Assembly (NCBI GenBank): GCA_002083615.1
Contig: MSXO01000011.1
Coordinates: forward strand, 17,402-65,902
Direction of reading: 5' to 3'
Length of the DNA stretch: 48,501 bases
Origin: Proteobacteria bacterium ST_bin11
GTDB lineage: Bacteria; Pseudomonadota; Gammaproteobacteria; Methylococcales; Methylomonadaceae
Part shown: positions 17,326 through 26,602 of the stretch, in pieces
Position numbering within the stretch: the stretch's first letter is position 1
Layout of the letters: each line of letters begins with the position of its first letter
The notes under the pieces: model-generated
Seen by the model: the letters and a program-made list of their open reading frames with translations, nothing else
Told to the model about the DNA's origin: nothing
The model's database searches: none
Position numbers and translations under genes: made by a program

Positions 17326-19400
17326 TTTATCGCGTCGTTTTGAGCATAGAACGCGTAGATGTAGTCGCGGAAGTACTGCTTCATGTACTCTGTCATCAAG
17401 TCGAACAGGATTTGATCCACGGAAACCCACGTGGGCACTCCTCTGTTTTGTAGTGCACTCTTTGTGGTCGCTGCTCTCGCTTGTGAAACGTTTGTGTTTC
17501 CAGGCGTGAAGATATTGGTTTTGTTGAGCATGGAAAAGTTAATGACGCTTCGGGTAGATTCGTCGAGTTCCAGTGCTCTACCGTGTGCGTTAAACATTTC
17601 GGTGTACAGTCGACCATAGGCAGAGCTAACTTCGTCGCTTTCGAAGAAAGGCATGGCGAGAACCGCAGCCTTTACAGCGGCTGCAGCTTTCTTTGTTTCG
17701 GCCTGTTTAGCTCGCTTTTCCTCGTCGAGCTTGGCTGCATCTTCGCTTGACGACGAACGTTGGTTTTTGTTACGTTCAATGAAACTCTGTTCGTCTTGCA
17801 GCTTATCCAAGAACTCCCTGTAGGCGATTTCAACGAACTCAAAGCGGTTCTTCAGGTAGGTGGTGTAAAACCTCTCGAGCTCCTTTCGAACTTTGTCGAA
17901 GAAAGTATCTGTCTTGCTGCCTTTCACTGGCGTCCTGTTTGTACCGTAGTCGGTTATGAGCATGGAAAAGTTCAAAACGACTTTGATGTTGACGTTTGGT
18001 TGCAGTTCAAAATAGGCCTTGACGGTTTCACATTCGTGAAATTTCTTGGAGATCAGGAAGCTGAAGGCTGCGATTCGATTCTTGTCGAAGATTCCACCCA
18101 ACTCCCCGACGCCCGCCAACTTGGGAAAGCCTGCGGCCACCTTGCGACTGAGTTCCAACATACTTTGGTAGGTCTGCCTTGTGATTCGCTCGAGACCTTC
18201 GCGTGAAGCTTGCGCGTAGGTCTTGTTGATGGTTGCGATTTTCTCGTAGACCGTTTGTATTTTTGCGTACTGGGCTCCTCTCTTTCGAAATTGATCCAAA
18301 ACTCTGGTCTTTTGCGCCACGCTGTAGTTAAGTTCCACGACGTCCAACGTAGTGTGCTTGTAGAAGATATCGAGAACAGGACGAAAAACGTAGAGCTCAA
18401 AGTCAGCTGTGCGTGTTTCAAGTTCGCGTTGATCTTGCTTGAAGCTGGGATCCGAGAAATCAAGTCCTCCGCCGATTGAAATTCGATAGAGATCTTTGAC
18501 GAACCCACCGAATGCTAGAGTGTGAAAATCAAAGCATGAGTTGGCGCGCGTGTTTTGATAAAATGCGCGCCACACTTCGACGGCAACTGTGTTCTCCTTG
18601 CCCGTGGTGGTGCGTTCTCCTGCGCCAACCAAGATCAGCTCTTTGACACACATGAGCACATAGTGTGTCAAACTCAAGTAGGCAAAATAGAGCGACGCGA
18701 TACTTCCTGCATCGGTGGCCCAAGCCGACGACGCCGTGAATTTGATGTCCAATGTTTCAAGGAGACTCCAGTGGCTTTCATCGGGACGATTGCTCTCTAG
18801 GAAATTCGTCTTTGTCGTGACTGGATGACCAACGGTGAAGGTAAACGACGACTTTTCAGTTCCAACGAAAATCAACAAAGAGTTGGGAAACCTTCCCTGG
18901 GTGCCCGCCTTAAGAGCAAGTATGAACTTGATGAGCGTGTTGACGGAGGCACGAACATTGTAGAACATTCGAATGGCGGTTGTGTTAACGTTGTTTGCCT
19001 TTTCCATTTCCGAACGCTTTCCAGATTGAAACCTTTGTACAGGTCGACCAGCTGTGTACGTGTTGAAGTTTGGAAGCAACGACGACGACGACGACGAAGA
19101 AGAAGACGACGATGAATATTGTTGTGCAGGAGGAGGGGGAGGTAAGTCCACAGGAAGTCCAACCCTCGGACTTCCACTGGAAGTTGCAGCATTCCCACTC
19201 AATCTAATACTAACAGCGTTGCGTGCTTCAGCGGGAATGGGTCGACGACGTTTAGGAACAGCTTCTTCTTGTTTGATTGACGACGATGACGACGAAGAAG
19301 AGGATGACGACGAAGAAGGCGATGGGGTTTGTTGAAGAAACAACGACGAAGGCGCATATTCAGGCTGACCTCCATCGTCGAGAACTTGGAAGCTCTGCAT
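17322..19400 (-). CDS. 692-residue orphan with two N-terminal serine tracts
   Basis: The family is not recognised. The N-terminal ~130 residues are disordered: two long serine runs (about 29-41 and 96-107), a basic patch (PKRRRP, ~49-54) and a proline run. From ~135 onward the protein looks globular, with long helical stretches in the middle and a lysine/glutamate-rich coiled-coil-like segment near 540-575. There is no signal peptide or membrane segment. The ATG is preceded directly by a run of A. Its size and single-domain body make it one of the better candidates for a major structural or nucleoprotein role, but there is no motif evidence. It converges with the small zinc-finger frame. Confidence 0.8.
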   Translation of the reverse strand: MQSFQVLDDGGQPEYAPSSLFLQQTPSPSSSSSSSSSSSSSIKQEEAVPKRRRPIPAEARNAVSIRLSGNAATSSGSPRVGLPVDLPPPPPAQQYSSSSSSSSSSSSLLPNFNTYTAGRPVQRFQSGKRSEMEKANNVNTTAIRMFYNVRASVNTLIKFILALKAGTQGRFPNSLLIFVGTEKSSFTFTVGHPVTTKTNFLESNRPDESHWSLLETLDIKFTASSAWATDAGSIASLYFAYLSLTHYVLMCVKELILVGAGERTTTGKENTVAVEVWRAFYQNTRANSCFDFHTLAFGGFVKDLYRISIGGGLDFSDPSFKQDQRELETRTADFELYVFRPVLDIFYKHTTLDVVELNYSVAQKTRVLDQFRKRGAQYAKIQTVYEKIATINKTYAQASREGLERITRQTYQSMLELSRKVAAGFPKLAGVGELGGIFDKNRIAAFSFLISKKFHECETVKAYFELQPNVNIKVVLNFSMLITDYGTNRTPVKGSKTDTFFDKVRKELERFYTTYLKNRFEFVEIAYREFLDKLQDEQSFIERNKNQRSSSSEDAAKLDEEKRAKQAETKKAAAAVKAAVLAMPFFESDEVSSAYGRLYTEMFNAHGRALELDESTRSVINFSMLNKTNIFTPGNTNVSQARAATTKSALQNRGVPTWVSVDQILFDLMTEYMKQYFRDYIYAFYAQNDAIN

Positions 19401-19468
19401 TTTTTTTTCTCGCGTGTATTTTCCCGAAAATCTAAAGACTTTATTTTTTTTTCTCCTTTGAGATACAT

Positions 19469-20545
19469 TTACTCCAGACTTTCAAGATAATCATGAAGCG
19501 CTTGTTTCTTCAACAAGAGCATATGATCTACGCCAGCTTGATCGAGACGATCAACAAAGCTTGCAGCACGCTGTGCGCTCCAAGAACTGGGGCGCCATTT
19601 CATCACTGAAACATAGATCATTGTATGCGAAAGAAATCGCTTGTCCAAAATCTCAGCGAAAGAAGCAAACTCAAGACTTGCTCGCTTGGCTGATTGCCAA
19701 TCCTTGGCTTTTAGATAGGCGTCGCGAAGAACCAATAGCCGATTTGCTGCTTCAATGTCCATCTCCGAAAGAATGACGATCTGTGATGCATCGGGAAGTT
19801 GCCTATCGTCCGGCGGTGGCGACGACACGGACGACTCAGGTTCTTCTTCGTCGTTCGTGGCCTTGACTTTGTCGTTGTCGTCGCTACGCTCTTTGCTTGC
19901 GACTTGATTGTTGTTAGTCGACTGTTGCTGGGAACTTGGAGTTTCAAAGGAAGCGGGATAGCTTTGTTGTGGTGCACCATAGTAGCCACCTCCTCCGCCT
20001 CCACCGCCTCCAACAACCATCACTCCACCATTCGTAAAAAATCGAGTTGGTTGTCGAATTTGAAAGTATTGAGCAGTGTACTTGCGACGTTTGTGTCGAT
20101 CGTTGGAGTCTTGACGGGCGTCGTCTATTGCTCTTCGGTCGCGGCGTTCGTTGGCTTCAATCGTTTGATCGCGCTTTCCTTCTCGTAGAAGTTCAGAGTT
20201 TCGACGTTCGCGCTCACGCAGCAGTGCATTGCGCTTTTCAGCCGAGGACATTCGCGGATTATTCTTGATGTTCTTGACGTTTTCATCGTGCCGACGAGCA
20301 TGACGTTCCTTGCGCTCTGCATGTTCTTGCTGCGTTTCCTGATGACGCTTATCGTTCTTGCCTTGTTGTTTCGCGAGCGTCTTTTGTTCTTTGTCGCGGC
20401 GTCGCCTACTCGCGTTCGCTTGCGATCCTGTCTTCGTTGAACTGAACTTCTTCTTCCGTTTGTTCGCTCGTTTTCTGGCGGCCGTCTTTGGTTTCGAACG
20501 GGATTTCCCGCCACTCCTGCGACTTCTTCCCACGGATTTTGCCAT
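19469..20545 (-). CDS. Very basic, helical DNA/RNA-binding-like protein
   Basis: This protein is 358 residues from the ATG at 20545; an upstream extension in frame lacks an ATG and runs into the neighbouring leader. The first ~155 residues are extremely rich in Arg and Lys (for example KPKTAARKRANKRKKK) and then in a charged helical pattern (ERKERHARRHDEN). Residues ~178-188 are a glycine run followed by YYGAPQQSYP. An acidic Gln/Ser linker and a folded C-terminal ~100 residues complete the protein. This composition fits a genome-condensing or nucleolar protein, similar in style but not in sequence to viral basic core proteins. It is divergent from the TBP-like gene with a 51-base shared leader. 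Confidence 0.8.
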   Translation of the reverse strand: MAKSVGRSRRSGGKSRSKPKTAARKRANKRKKKFSSTKTGSQANASRRRRDKEQKTLAKQQGKNDKRHQETQQEHAERKERHARRHDENVKNIKNNPRMSSAEKRNALLRERERRNSELLREGKRDQTIEANERRDRRAIDDARQDSNDRHKRRKYTAQYFQIRQPTRFFTNGGVMVVGGGGGGGGGYYGAPQQSYPASFETPSSQQQSTNNNQVASKERSDDNDKVKATNDEEEPESSVSSPPPDDRQLPDASQIVILSEMDIEAANRLLVLRDAYLKAKDWQSAKRASLEFASFAEILDKRFLSHTMIYVSVMKWRPSSWSAQRAASFVDRLDQAGVDHMLLLKKQALHDYLESLE

Positions 20546-20596
20546 TTCTCCGGTGAAAGCGAGAGAAAAAAAAACTTCTTGTCTCCGCCAGAAGGA

Positions 20597-21844
20597 ATGT
20601 CGAATCACTGGGAAAAAGATGATAGCTACTTCATGAGGAACATCAAGAAGTATGGAAAGGAGCCTGTCGACGTGTTTCTTTCACAGGAGAACATTTCGTT
20701 GCCAACCTCGGAGAATCAGGTGTTCACCGTCTATTTCAACACGCAGCTGGTGCTCTCGTCGATCGTGGGCTTTGTTGGAACACTTAGCTATCGAGCTAAG
20801 CGTCTCACCGCCATTACCTTTCGTTTTGTAAGCAGCTATCCTGGACGCGCACCAAGCATGCAGTTGTTTGCATCGGGAATGGGCGTTGAAATTGGAGCCT
20901 CAGAAATCAACAGCGGCAAGCTCTACGTTCATTGCGTGCGCGAGTTCCTCGAACATTTGGACTTGCCCAAGCCTCCACGAAACGGCAGGCTCTTCTCGCA
21001 GAACAAGGTGAGCAGCGGTCTACACAACTACTGTCTCGACTTGAAGAAGTTCGAAGCAAACAACCCACTTGGCTACGTCAAGTGCAACGATGCCTTTCCT
21101 GGCACGGTCATTCAGGTGAAGCCGCCTGGCTGTAAGCAAGCCCTTTGCGTTTCTCTATTTCACACGGGAAAAATCAACATCATGGGAGCTTACGCAGAAC
21201 AGGCAAAGCGTTGCTACATGTATATTTCCAACGTGCTTCGAAATAATCGAGGTAAGCGCAACCTTCGATCGACGATGCAACAAGAATACGTTGCTCTTCA
21301 GAGACTCTTCAACTTGAATCCGCCCACGCGAGAGACTCTGCGCTCAAGCATCCACGATGTTATCGCCCAGGTTAAGATCGAAGAGGAGATCGTCGACGAC
21401 AAAGAAGAACATCGAATTGTCGCCGAACACCTAAAGAAAGTCGAAGCCCAGCGAAAAAGAGAGGGTGGCTACAGATACGTAATTCCCCTGGTAACATACG
21501 AACTCATTTACGGTACCCAGGAAACGGGTATTGTTACTATGTCCGAGTACGACATTCTTCTCCACGGAACGAAGGTCAACGAACCAAGCAAACTCGACGA
21601 AGACGATAGACTTGGCGATCGATCTGACGACGAAGACGAAGACAACGCAGAGGAAGAGGAGGAGGACAATGAAAACAACGATGACAACGTCAACGAAGTT
21701 AAAGGTGGCGCCGCAACTTCAAAGAAGCCGAGACGAAAAACTGCGGACGTCGCCACCAGGAAGAAACCTGCACCAAAACGCACCACGAAAAAAGTCACGC
21801 CCGCCAAAAAACGAGCGAGAACCCAAACCTCAGTAAAAAAATGA
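20597..21844 (+). CDS. TATA-binding-protein-like transcription factor
   Basis: This 415-residue protein is read from the ATG at 20597. Residues ~44-120 and ~140-215 form two imperfect repeats of the TBP saddle. Repeat 1 has TFRF, then MQLFASGMGVEIGAS; repeat 2 has FPGTVIQV, then SLFHTGKINIMGAYAEQ. These match the 'P(G/R)...IF..GK...TGA' signature of cellular TBP. The phenylalanines that kink DNA are only partly recognisable. An acidic stretch (~345-375) and a basic Lys/Arg/Pro tail follow, absent from cellular TBPs. TBP-like proteins are known from several large eukaryotic DNA viruses, so promoter recognition for viral transcription is the likely role. Its TGA overlaps the ATG of the downstream glycoprotein gene in ATGA. 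Confidence 0.8.
   Translation: MSNHWEKDDSYFMRNIKKYGKEPVDVFLSQENISLPTSENQVFTVYFNTQLVLSSIVGFVGTLSYRAKRLTAITFRFVSSYPGRAPSMQLFASGMGVEIGASEINSGKLYVHCVREFLEHLDLPKPPRNGRLFSQNKVSSGLHNYCLDLKKFEANNPLGYVKCNDAFPGTVIQVKPPGCKQALCVSLFHTGKINIMGAYAEQAKRCYMYISNVLRNNRGKRNLRSTMQQEYVALQRLFNLNPPTRETLRSSIHDVIAQVKIEEEIVDDKEEHRIVAEHLKKVEAQRKREGGYRYVIPLVTYELIYGTQETGIVTMSEYDILLHGTKVNEPSKLDEDDRLGDRSDDEDEDNAEEEEEDNENNDDNVNEVKGGAATSKKPRRKTADVATRKKPAPKRTTKKVTPAKKRARTQTSVKK
21841..21844 (+). promoter_or_regulatory. ATGA stop-start overlap between TBP-like and glycoprotein genes
   Basis: The bases ATGA hold the glycoprotein's ATG and the TBP-like gene's TGA, preceded by an A6 run. This is the arrangement used for termination-reinitiation in some eukaryotic viruses. 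An alternative is a separate promoter inside the end of the TBP-like gene. Confidence 0.5.
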
Positions 21845-24579
21845 ACCGACGATCGCTGGGCATCGTTGGAACGGTGGCAATCATCTTCGCGCTCTTTGCG
21901 TCGTCGACGGTGAAGGCAGACGAGTTTCACTGTACGATCAACAGTGAATGTCCACAGAAGAACTGTAAGACTAGCATGTGCATCGAAGATCTCTGCGTCT
22001 ACTCCGAAGTCAAGTGCGAACTCCCTACAGACGGCGATCCATGTGTAACGTCGATTGGCTGCGACGCGTTCAACGATCAGTGTCGTTATGAACGTGTCTC
22101 CTGTGACGACGGCAACCCTTGCACAAAGGACGTGTGCTCTCGAGATTCGCTCGATGGTGAGGTGATTTGCCTGCATGAAAGCAACGGCGACGACGACAAC
22201 TGCGAAGACACCTTTGCCCACAAGGTCTACTTCGACAATCGCCAGAACAGACAGTTGAAGATCACGTCCAACGAAGATGCCTCCATCGGCATTTGCCATA
22301 GTACGAAAATGCTCGTCGCATCAAAGGATCTCACGTCTCCAGTTGTCGTGTTGAGCTTCGACGACTACAAGAAGAACGGTCTGCACAAGCGAGGCACCTG
22401 CGACAATCTCATCGACGTTCCCACGAACGACGAACTACACAATCGAGTTTTCTACGTCCTTCAAGCGCAACCTGAACTGGAAGGCGTTCAATGCAGCGAA
22501 GGACACCGGCCTGGCTTGCACCTGGACGGCGTATTCTCGGAGCTCGTGTGGTCCGAGAACAACGGTGAATCTCGACTTGTCGATCTTGGTGGAGGACAAC
22601 TCCATTTGAACGCGCAAGTCGAAGGCTTTGGTACAAGCGAAGGCTTTGGCTTCGCCGTGAACGCCTACTTTGACAGGGACTATTCGTACACGCCATTGAA
22701 GCAGCTTTCCGACGATTGCTATGCTCGCATGAACATCGACGTCAAGAGGACATGGCAAGGCTACAAGCTTCGACGAGGACGCCTTACCGCCTTGTCGAAG
22801 AGTCTTTACGATGGTCTGATCATCGATCTCGTCGAGGGTAGCATGCAAACAGGTTATGGCGCCAACGCAGTGAGTATGAATAACGGCATGTGGGCATCGT
22901 TCACCTGGACGGTCGTCAACCAACCTCACGACTTGAACTTGCACTTTGCTTCATCGGGAGTTGTTCGAGGTGGCGACATGCGAGGTGACATCAACATCCA
23001 CCGTCCCAAGGACACCGCCAAGAACCTCTACTGCGATCTCTTCAACGATGAAGGCGAGGCCATGGTGGACACCGATCGTTGGGTGATGACAAGAGAAGAA
23101 GATCTGTCGGGAAGCGAACCTTCGATTATCATTGAATATTGCGCAAACTTCACCATCGAAGATCTTCTTCGGTGTCGAGACAACGTCGACAAGTACGCTC
23201 CACTTTTCACTCGAGTGAACAACGAAGACACCGGTCTTGTCTACATCATTGGTTCACTTTATCACACCGTCGTTGAAAAACCCGAAGCCTGTTCTAGCGT
23301 CAACGATGAACTCGACGAGACTTTCTGGAGCCGAACCTCCTATGATCTTGCCTTTGCTTTGGACTCAAGTAGCTCTGCCGTGGACATTCAAAAAGCGGAG
23401 GTATCGCGAATCGACGTGGACTTTGAAGTGCGCTGGCTAGAGAACATCTGGCTGTGTTGCACGGAAAAGGACGCTGGCAACCTGCAAGTTCACATTGAAA
23501 CTCGAACGCACGGTCACCAACTTGTCAATCCTCGAGTGATGTGGTACGGGGAATCGGGCGTCTCGTTGGTTTTCATCGATGGTGAAAATGTTCCCTGCGC
23601 AGAGAACATCGACAACGTATGTGTCCAACAATGGACCCTGCGAAGCTACGATGCAGGTGAAGTCGTCGACTTCTCCAGCGAGCATCTTCTCTCGTGGACT
23701 ACCGTGGACAATGGCATGACTGCATCGACAACAATGTACGTGCTCGCGAAGCATCTCGGCAACCAAGATCACCTCGACAATGGACGCATCACAGTCGACT
23801 CAAAGTTATACAAGGATCGCGCTTTCACCGAAGTCTACACGCAAGACGTCAAGCAAAAACTGCTTGATCAATCACATCTCTTTGGTCTTGTCTGTTTGAA
23901 CGAACACCGCCACCTCGACATCTTCATTCAAGAGGTGATGCTCTGCTACACCATCGAGGATCAAGACTCTCTGGGAATCAATAGCTTGTCCTGCGATCAA
24001 GAAGGCGTCGAACAGGTTGTCGTCTATTCACGCGACGACGAATCCCTGACCAAACAGGAGTTCGAGCTTCTCTACGATCCTCCGTCAACAACACACTGCG
24101 AAGGCTTCACCTTCAAGGTGAAAGCCTACAGTAATCACTTTCAACGATTGCGCATTCGATGGTCTACACAAGAAGCCGGCGGAGAAGGTGGCCTCATCGA
24201 GATGTACAACGACGACAACGACGATGGTCATCACGGAGGTTGGCACTGGCAAAACGACAACAGTCAGGGCTTCTATTCGCATTGTGCGGCAGGTTGGTAC
24301 TACAACGTGGACGTCCATGAATGTCGTCCCTATGAATATCACGATGGAGGCGCTTGGATATTCTTTCTCATTCTAGTCGCTCTGCTTATTGGCCTCTGTG
24401 TCTGCTCTTGGAAGTTCTGTCACGAAAGATTTGACAGTGACATCATGCTTTCGCAACGTCAATCACGTTATCGCTACGATGAAGAAGAAGCTGCTTCAGT
24501 GCCCGCAGGTAAAATTCAGCAAGGCGACCGATCCGAAGAGCAGAAAGGCTTGCTAACTCTCGACGGCAAGATGAACTAA
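21841..24579 (+). CDS. Type I transmembrane glycoprotein with Cys-rich head
   Basis: This is a 912-residue protein. Its N-terminal signal peptide (GIVGTVAIIFALFASST) is followed by a cysteine-dense region (~30-120). That region includes the motif CDDGNPCTKDVC, a disulfide-rich signature seen in many extracellular repeat proteins. The long middle region is probably beta-rich, with scattered cysteines. A His/Trp/Asp-rich juxtamembrane part (HHGGWHWQ) precedes a single transmembrane helix (FFLILVALLIGLCVCSW, near 840) and a ~65-residue charged cytoplasmic tail. It is likely an envelope or infected-cell surface glycoprotein. The start codon lies within the four-base ATGA overlap with the TBP-like gene, so it may be translated by reinitiation or from its own transcript. 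Confidence 0.85.
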   Translation: MNRRSLGIVGTVAIIFALFASSTVKADEFHCTINSECPQKNCKTSMCIEDLCVYSEVKCELPTDGDPCVTSIGCDAFNDQCRYERVSCDDGNPCTKDVCSRDSLDGEVICLHESNGDDDNCEDTFAHKVYFDNRQNRQLKITSNEDASIGICHSTKMLVASKDLTSPVVVLSFDDYKKNGLHKRGTCDNLIDVPTNDELHNRVFYVLQAQPELEGVQCSEGHRPGLHLDGVFSELVWSENNGESRLVDLGGGQLHLNAQVEGFGTSEGFGFAVNAYFDRDYSYTPLKQLSDDCYARMNIDVKRTWQGYKLRRGRLTALSKSLYDGLIIDLVEGSMQTGYGANAVSMNNGMWASFTWTVVNQPHDLNLHFASSGVVRGGDMRGDINIHRPKDTAKNLYCDLFNDEGEAMVDTDRWVMTREEDLSGSEPSIIIEYCANFTIEDLLRCRDNVDKYAPLFTRVNNEDTGLVYIIGSLYHTVVEKPEACSSVNDELDETFWSRTSYDLAFALDSSSSAVDIQKAEVSRIDVDFEVRWLENIWLCCTEKDAGNLQVHIETRTHGHQLVNPRVMWYGESGVSLVFIDGENVPCAENIDNVCVQQWTLRSYDAGEVVDFSSEHLLSWTTVDNGMTASTTMYVLAKHLGNQDHLDNGRITVDSKLYKDRAFTEVYTQDVKQKLLDQSHLFGLVCLNEHRHLDIFIQEVMLCYTIEDQDSLGINSLSCDQEGVEQVVVYSRDDESLTKQEFELLYDPPSTTHCEGFTFKVKAYSNHFQRLRIRWSTQEAGGEGGLIEMYNDDNDDGHHGGWHWQNDNSQGFYSHCAAGWYYNVDVHECRPYEYHDGGAWIFFLILVALLIGLCVCSWKFCHERFDSDIMLSQRQSRYRYDEEEAASVPAGKIQQGDRSEEQKGLLTLDGKMN

Positions 24580-24607
24580 ACGAAAAACGATAAATAGTAC
24601 GAACAGT

Positions 24608-24974
24608 TTAATAAACTATCGAAAAGCTGCGATAGTCAACAGCAACACCTTTGATTTCTCTCTGCGTTAGAGTAGAACGTATACTGCTTAAACGCATTGT
24701 TCCTCGTTGTTCAAGAACAGGTCTGAGATGCTGTAGATAGTAGTCAAAAACGACACTGAGTATCAAATCGTAGGTACAATCAACTTCGGGGATGTGCAAA
24801 GTGAAAGGAAGGTGAATTGCATGCCGTCTTCCCTCTACGAGAGTTTCATCGATCTTCAATCGTTCAAGAACTCCTTGATCTTTGAGATAGTCAATGAACT
24901 TTGCGTTGACTATCTCAACGTCTAGATCACACACGCATTTGTTCGCGTGCAAAAAAACTTTTTTCCTGGGACAT
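24608..24974 (-). CDS. Small orphan protein with a frame break at a T7 run
   Basis: About 114 codons are open on the minus strand up to the TAA at 24608, but this frame has no ATG before its C-terminal part. An ATG at 24974 in another frame (MSQEKSFF...) stops after a few codons. Removing one T from the seven-T run (plus-strand A at 24951-24957) joins them into about 121 residues beginning MSQEKSFLHANKC. The protein has two N-terminal cysteines, a helical region and mixed polar sequence, with no recognised family. It converges with the glycoprotein gene and is divergent from the RING gene. It could be a sequence error, a decayed gene or a programmed +1 shift. Confidence 0.45.
24610..24615 (+). 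terminator. AATAAA signal after the glycoprotein gene
   Basis: AATAAA lies about 30 bases after the glycoprotein stop, within the near-palindrome GTTTAATAAAC that also contains the stop codon of the convergent small gene. Confidence 0.55.
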
Positions 24975-25025
24975 ATTTTCCTTGAAAGTTTTTTCTTCGT
25001 TCTAAAGAAATTTTAAAAATTGAAA

Positions 25026-25865
25026 ATGGCGAGTTCCCTTGTCGAATGTCCAAGTTGCAGCCTGCCCTACGATGGCAATGTTCGCCGACCTCTCATTCTC
25101 ACCGACTGCGGCCATACGATTTGCGCAGAATGCACCAGCAAACTTCAAAAGACTCCCGAGTCTGAAATCGTTTTCGTTGAATGTCCCGTCTGTCAAACGG
25201 TGAACGTTTCATTTGCGTCAAAGGGGTTTGTCACGAACCTAAGCATCCTTGATGTTGCTGGCATCAAACTTTCCATTCCTCCGCCACAACCCACCGTCGA
25301 AGAAGTAATGACGATTTCAACGCCAATCACCAACAGAGGCACCTACGATTTAATCGAAGTCGTCAAAAGTCGCATCGAGTTGATGTCTGGTGTTCGCACC
25401 TGTGAAATTCGAGCAAACGTGACCAACTCAGGAACGATGATCATGCCAATGCTCTTCGACCCAAAGGACAAACTTCCAGCGGGAAGCGATATTGTCTGTC
25501 ATTTCTACGGAAGTGTTTTAAACCGTGGAACAATCATCACCAATACACATCGCGGTGTCGTTGGCGTTCTTCACCAGAGCATAACGAACACCGGAACAAT
25601 TCTCGGACAAGCCGTAAAAGGCGCTGCGTTAAAGAAGATTCGCACAGCACCGCGGACGTTCGTGGTGAAGTCTGGAAGCACTACGAGCGTCTTCAGCGGT
25701 GGATTTACCAATATGCCTGGAAGTTTCATGACGACTGGCGGTACACAAACGTTTCATTTTGGCCCTAGCTTTCCTCTAGGACAACCTCTTCAATTCCACC
25801 ATGGACGAAATACCATCGTGCTCAAGTCAGAAGATGGTGATCTCATTGTAAAGAAAGAATCTTGA
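25026..25865 (+). CDS. RING-finger protein, likely E3 ubiquitin ligase
   Basis: This 279-residue protein has a clear N-terminal C3HC4 RING: C8, C11, C28, H30, C33, C36, C53, C56, with loops of normal length. RING proteins recruit E2 enzymes to ubiquitinate targets, and viruses often use them against host defences. After residue ~90 the sequence repeats a short unit around N-x-G-T (NRGTYD, NSGTMI, NRGTII, NTGTIL) spaced by 20-60 residues, which suggests a beta-solenoid or sandwich substrate-binding part. It has no membrane segment. The coding leader AAATTTTAAAAATTGAAAATG contains an AAATTTTA motif shared with other starts. RING identity is firm; targets are unknown. Confidence 0.85.
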   Translation: MASSLVECPSCSLPYDGNVRRPLILTDCGHTICAECTSKLQKTPESEIVFVECPVCQTVNVSFASKGFVTNLSILDVAGIKLSIPPPQPTVEEVMTISTPITNRGTYDLIEVVKSRIELMSGVRTCEIRANVTNSGTMIMPMLFDPKDKLPAGSDIVCHFYGSVLNRGTIITNTHRGVVGVLHQSITNTGTILGQAVKGAALKKIRTAPRTFVVKSGSTTSVFSGGFTNMPGSFMTTGGTQTFHFGPSFPLGQPLQFHHGRNTIVLKSEDGDLIVKKES

Positions 25866-26089
25866 TTGAAAGTAAACTAAACACTCGATAAACTTGTCGA
25901 GGAACAGGCAGAATTGTCGTTGAACCACGTGCTCCACTATCAAGTGTAATGCGGACTTTTGATGAAAATCCTTTTGCTTCGATCAGTTGAACAAACAGTT
26001 CATTCAATATTGATGATTACAACGTTGAATATTTTTTTTTCACCTACCAAAAAAAAAATAAATTCGCAAGTTTTCACGTTTAGTCGGCT

Positions 26090-26494
26090 TCAATCTGCAG
26101 ATGGCTTGGGAAAATTTTCAGCGGTGGGATCAAAGGAAAGGAGGGCTTTGACGTTGTCCAAGCAAGGACCCATGTAAAAATAGACTCCAGTCACTTGTCC
26201 AGACTGATTGTAGTGAGGAAACAGGTTTGTAACTGCAACAACGTGCATTGTCTCCGAACATGTTTTGACGAGTTCCACTGCTTCAGTCAAGCCTCCATCG
26301 TCAAGAAAAGCCTTTGTCGTCTTCGATACAACACATCTTCCGTGAAAATACATGGTCGACGTCATTCTTACCATCCCAAAGAAGATTCTCTTGCATAGAA
26401 CGCGTCGAAACTCTGCGTTCAACATCAACATGTACGAGTCCACTGCTTCATCTACAGAGGAAGAGGCCAAGTTGATTTGAACGTACAAGGCCAT
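26090..26494 (-). CDS. Small orphan protein
   Basis: This 134-residue protein is read from the ATG at 26494 (MALYVQINLASSS). The open frame continues upstream through a lysine/phenylalanine-rich stretch that is only poly-A/T leader sequence and has no ATG, so I reject the longer start. The body is a mix of helix and strand with several cysteines and no signal peptide or membrane segment. No family is recognised. The coding-strand leader contains GATAAAATTTTACACTG just before the ATG. It is divergent from the small G7-interrupted gene to its right. Confidence 0.6.
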   Translation of the reverse strand: MALYVQINLASSSVDEAVDSYMLMLNAEFRRVLCKRIFFGMVRMTSTMYFHGRCVVSKTTKAFLDDGGLTEAVELVKTCSETMHVVAVTNLFPHYNQSGQVTGVYFYMGPCLDNVKALLSFDPTAENFPKPSAD

Positions 26495-26602
26495 CAGTGT
26501 AAATTTTATCGTCCCCTTAAAAAAAAAAAGAAATTTTCTTTCTTTTTTTTTCTTTTCTTTATTTTCTTCCAAATAAAAAAAGCCCACAACCCCTTGACGA
26601 CC

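Noticed and set aside
21508..22299. A 263-codon minus-strand frame across the TBP-like and glycoprotein junction
   Set aside because: It has low-complexity serine and valine stretches mirroring acidic coding on the plus strand, where two well-supported genes lie.
25843..26010. A short minus-strand frame with protein-like sequence (VRITLDSGARGSTTILPVP) next to the RING gene end
   Set aside because: It has no ATG in frame, overlaps the RING gene's last codons, and is about 50 codons long, within reach of chance. It could be a broken small gene, but I cannot support it.
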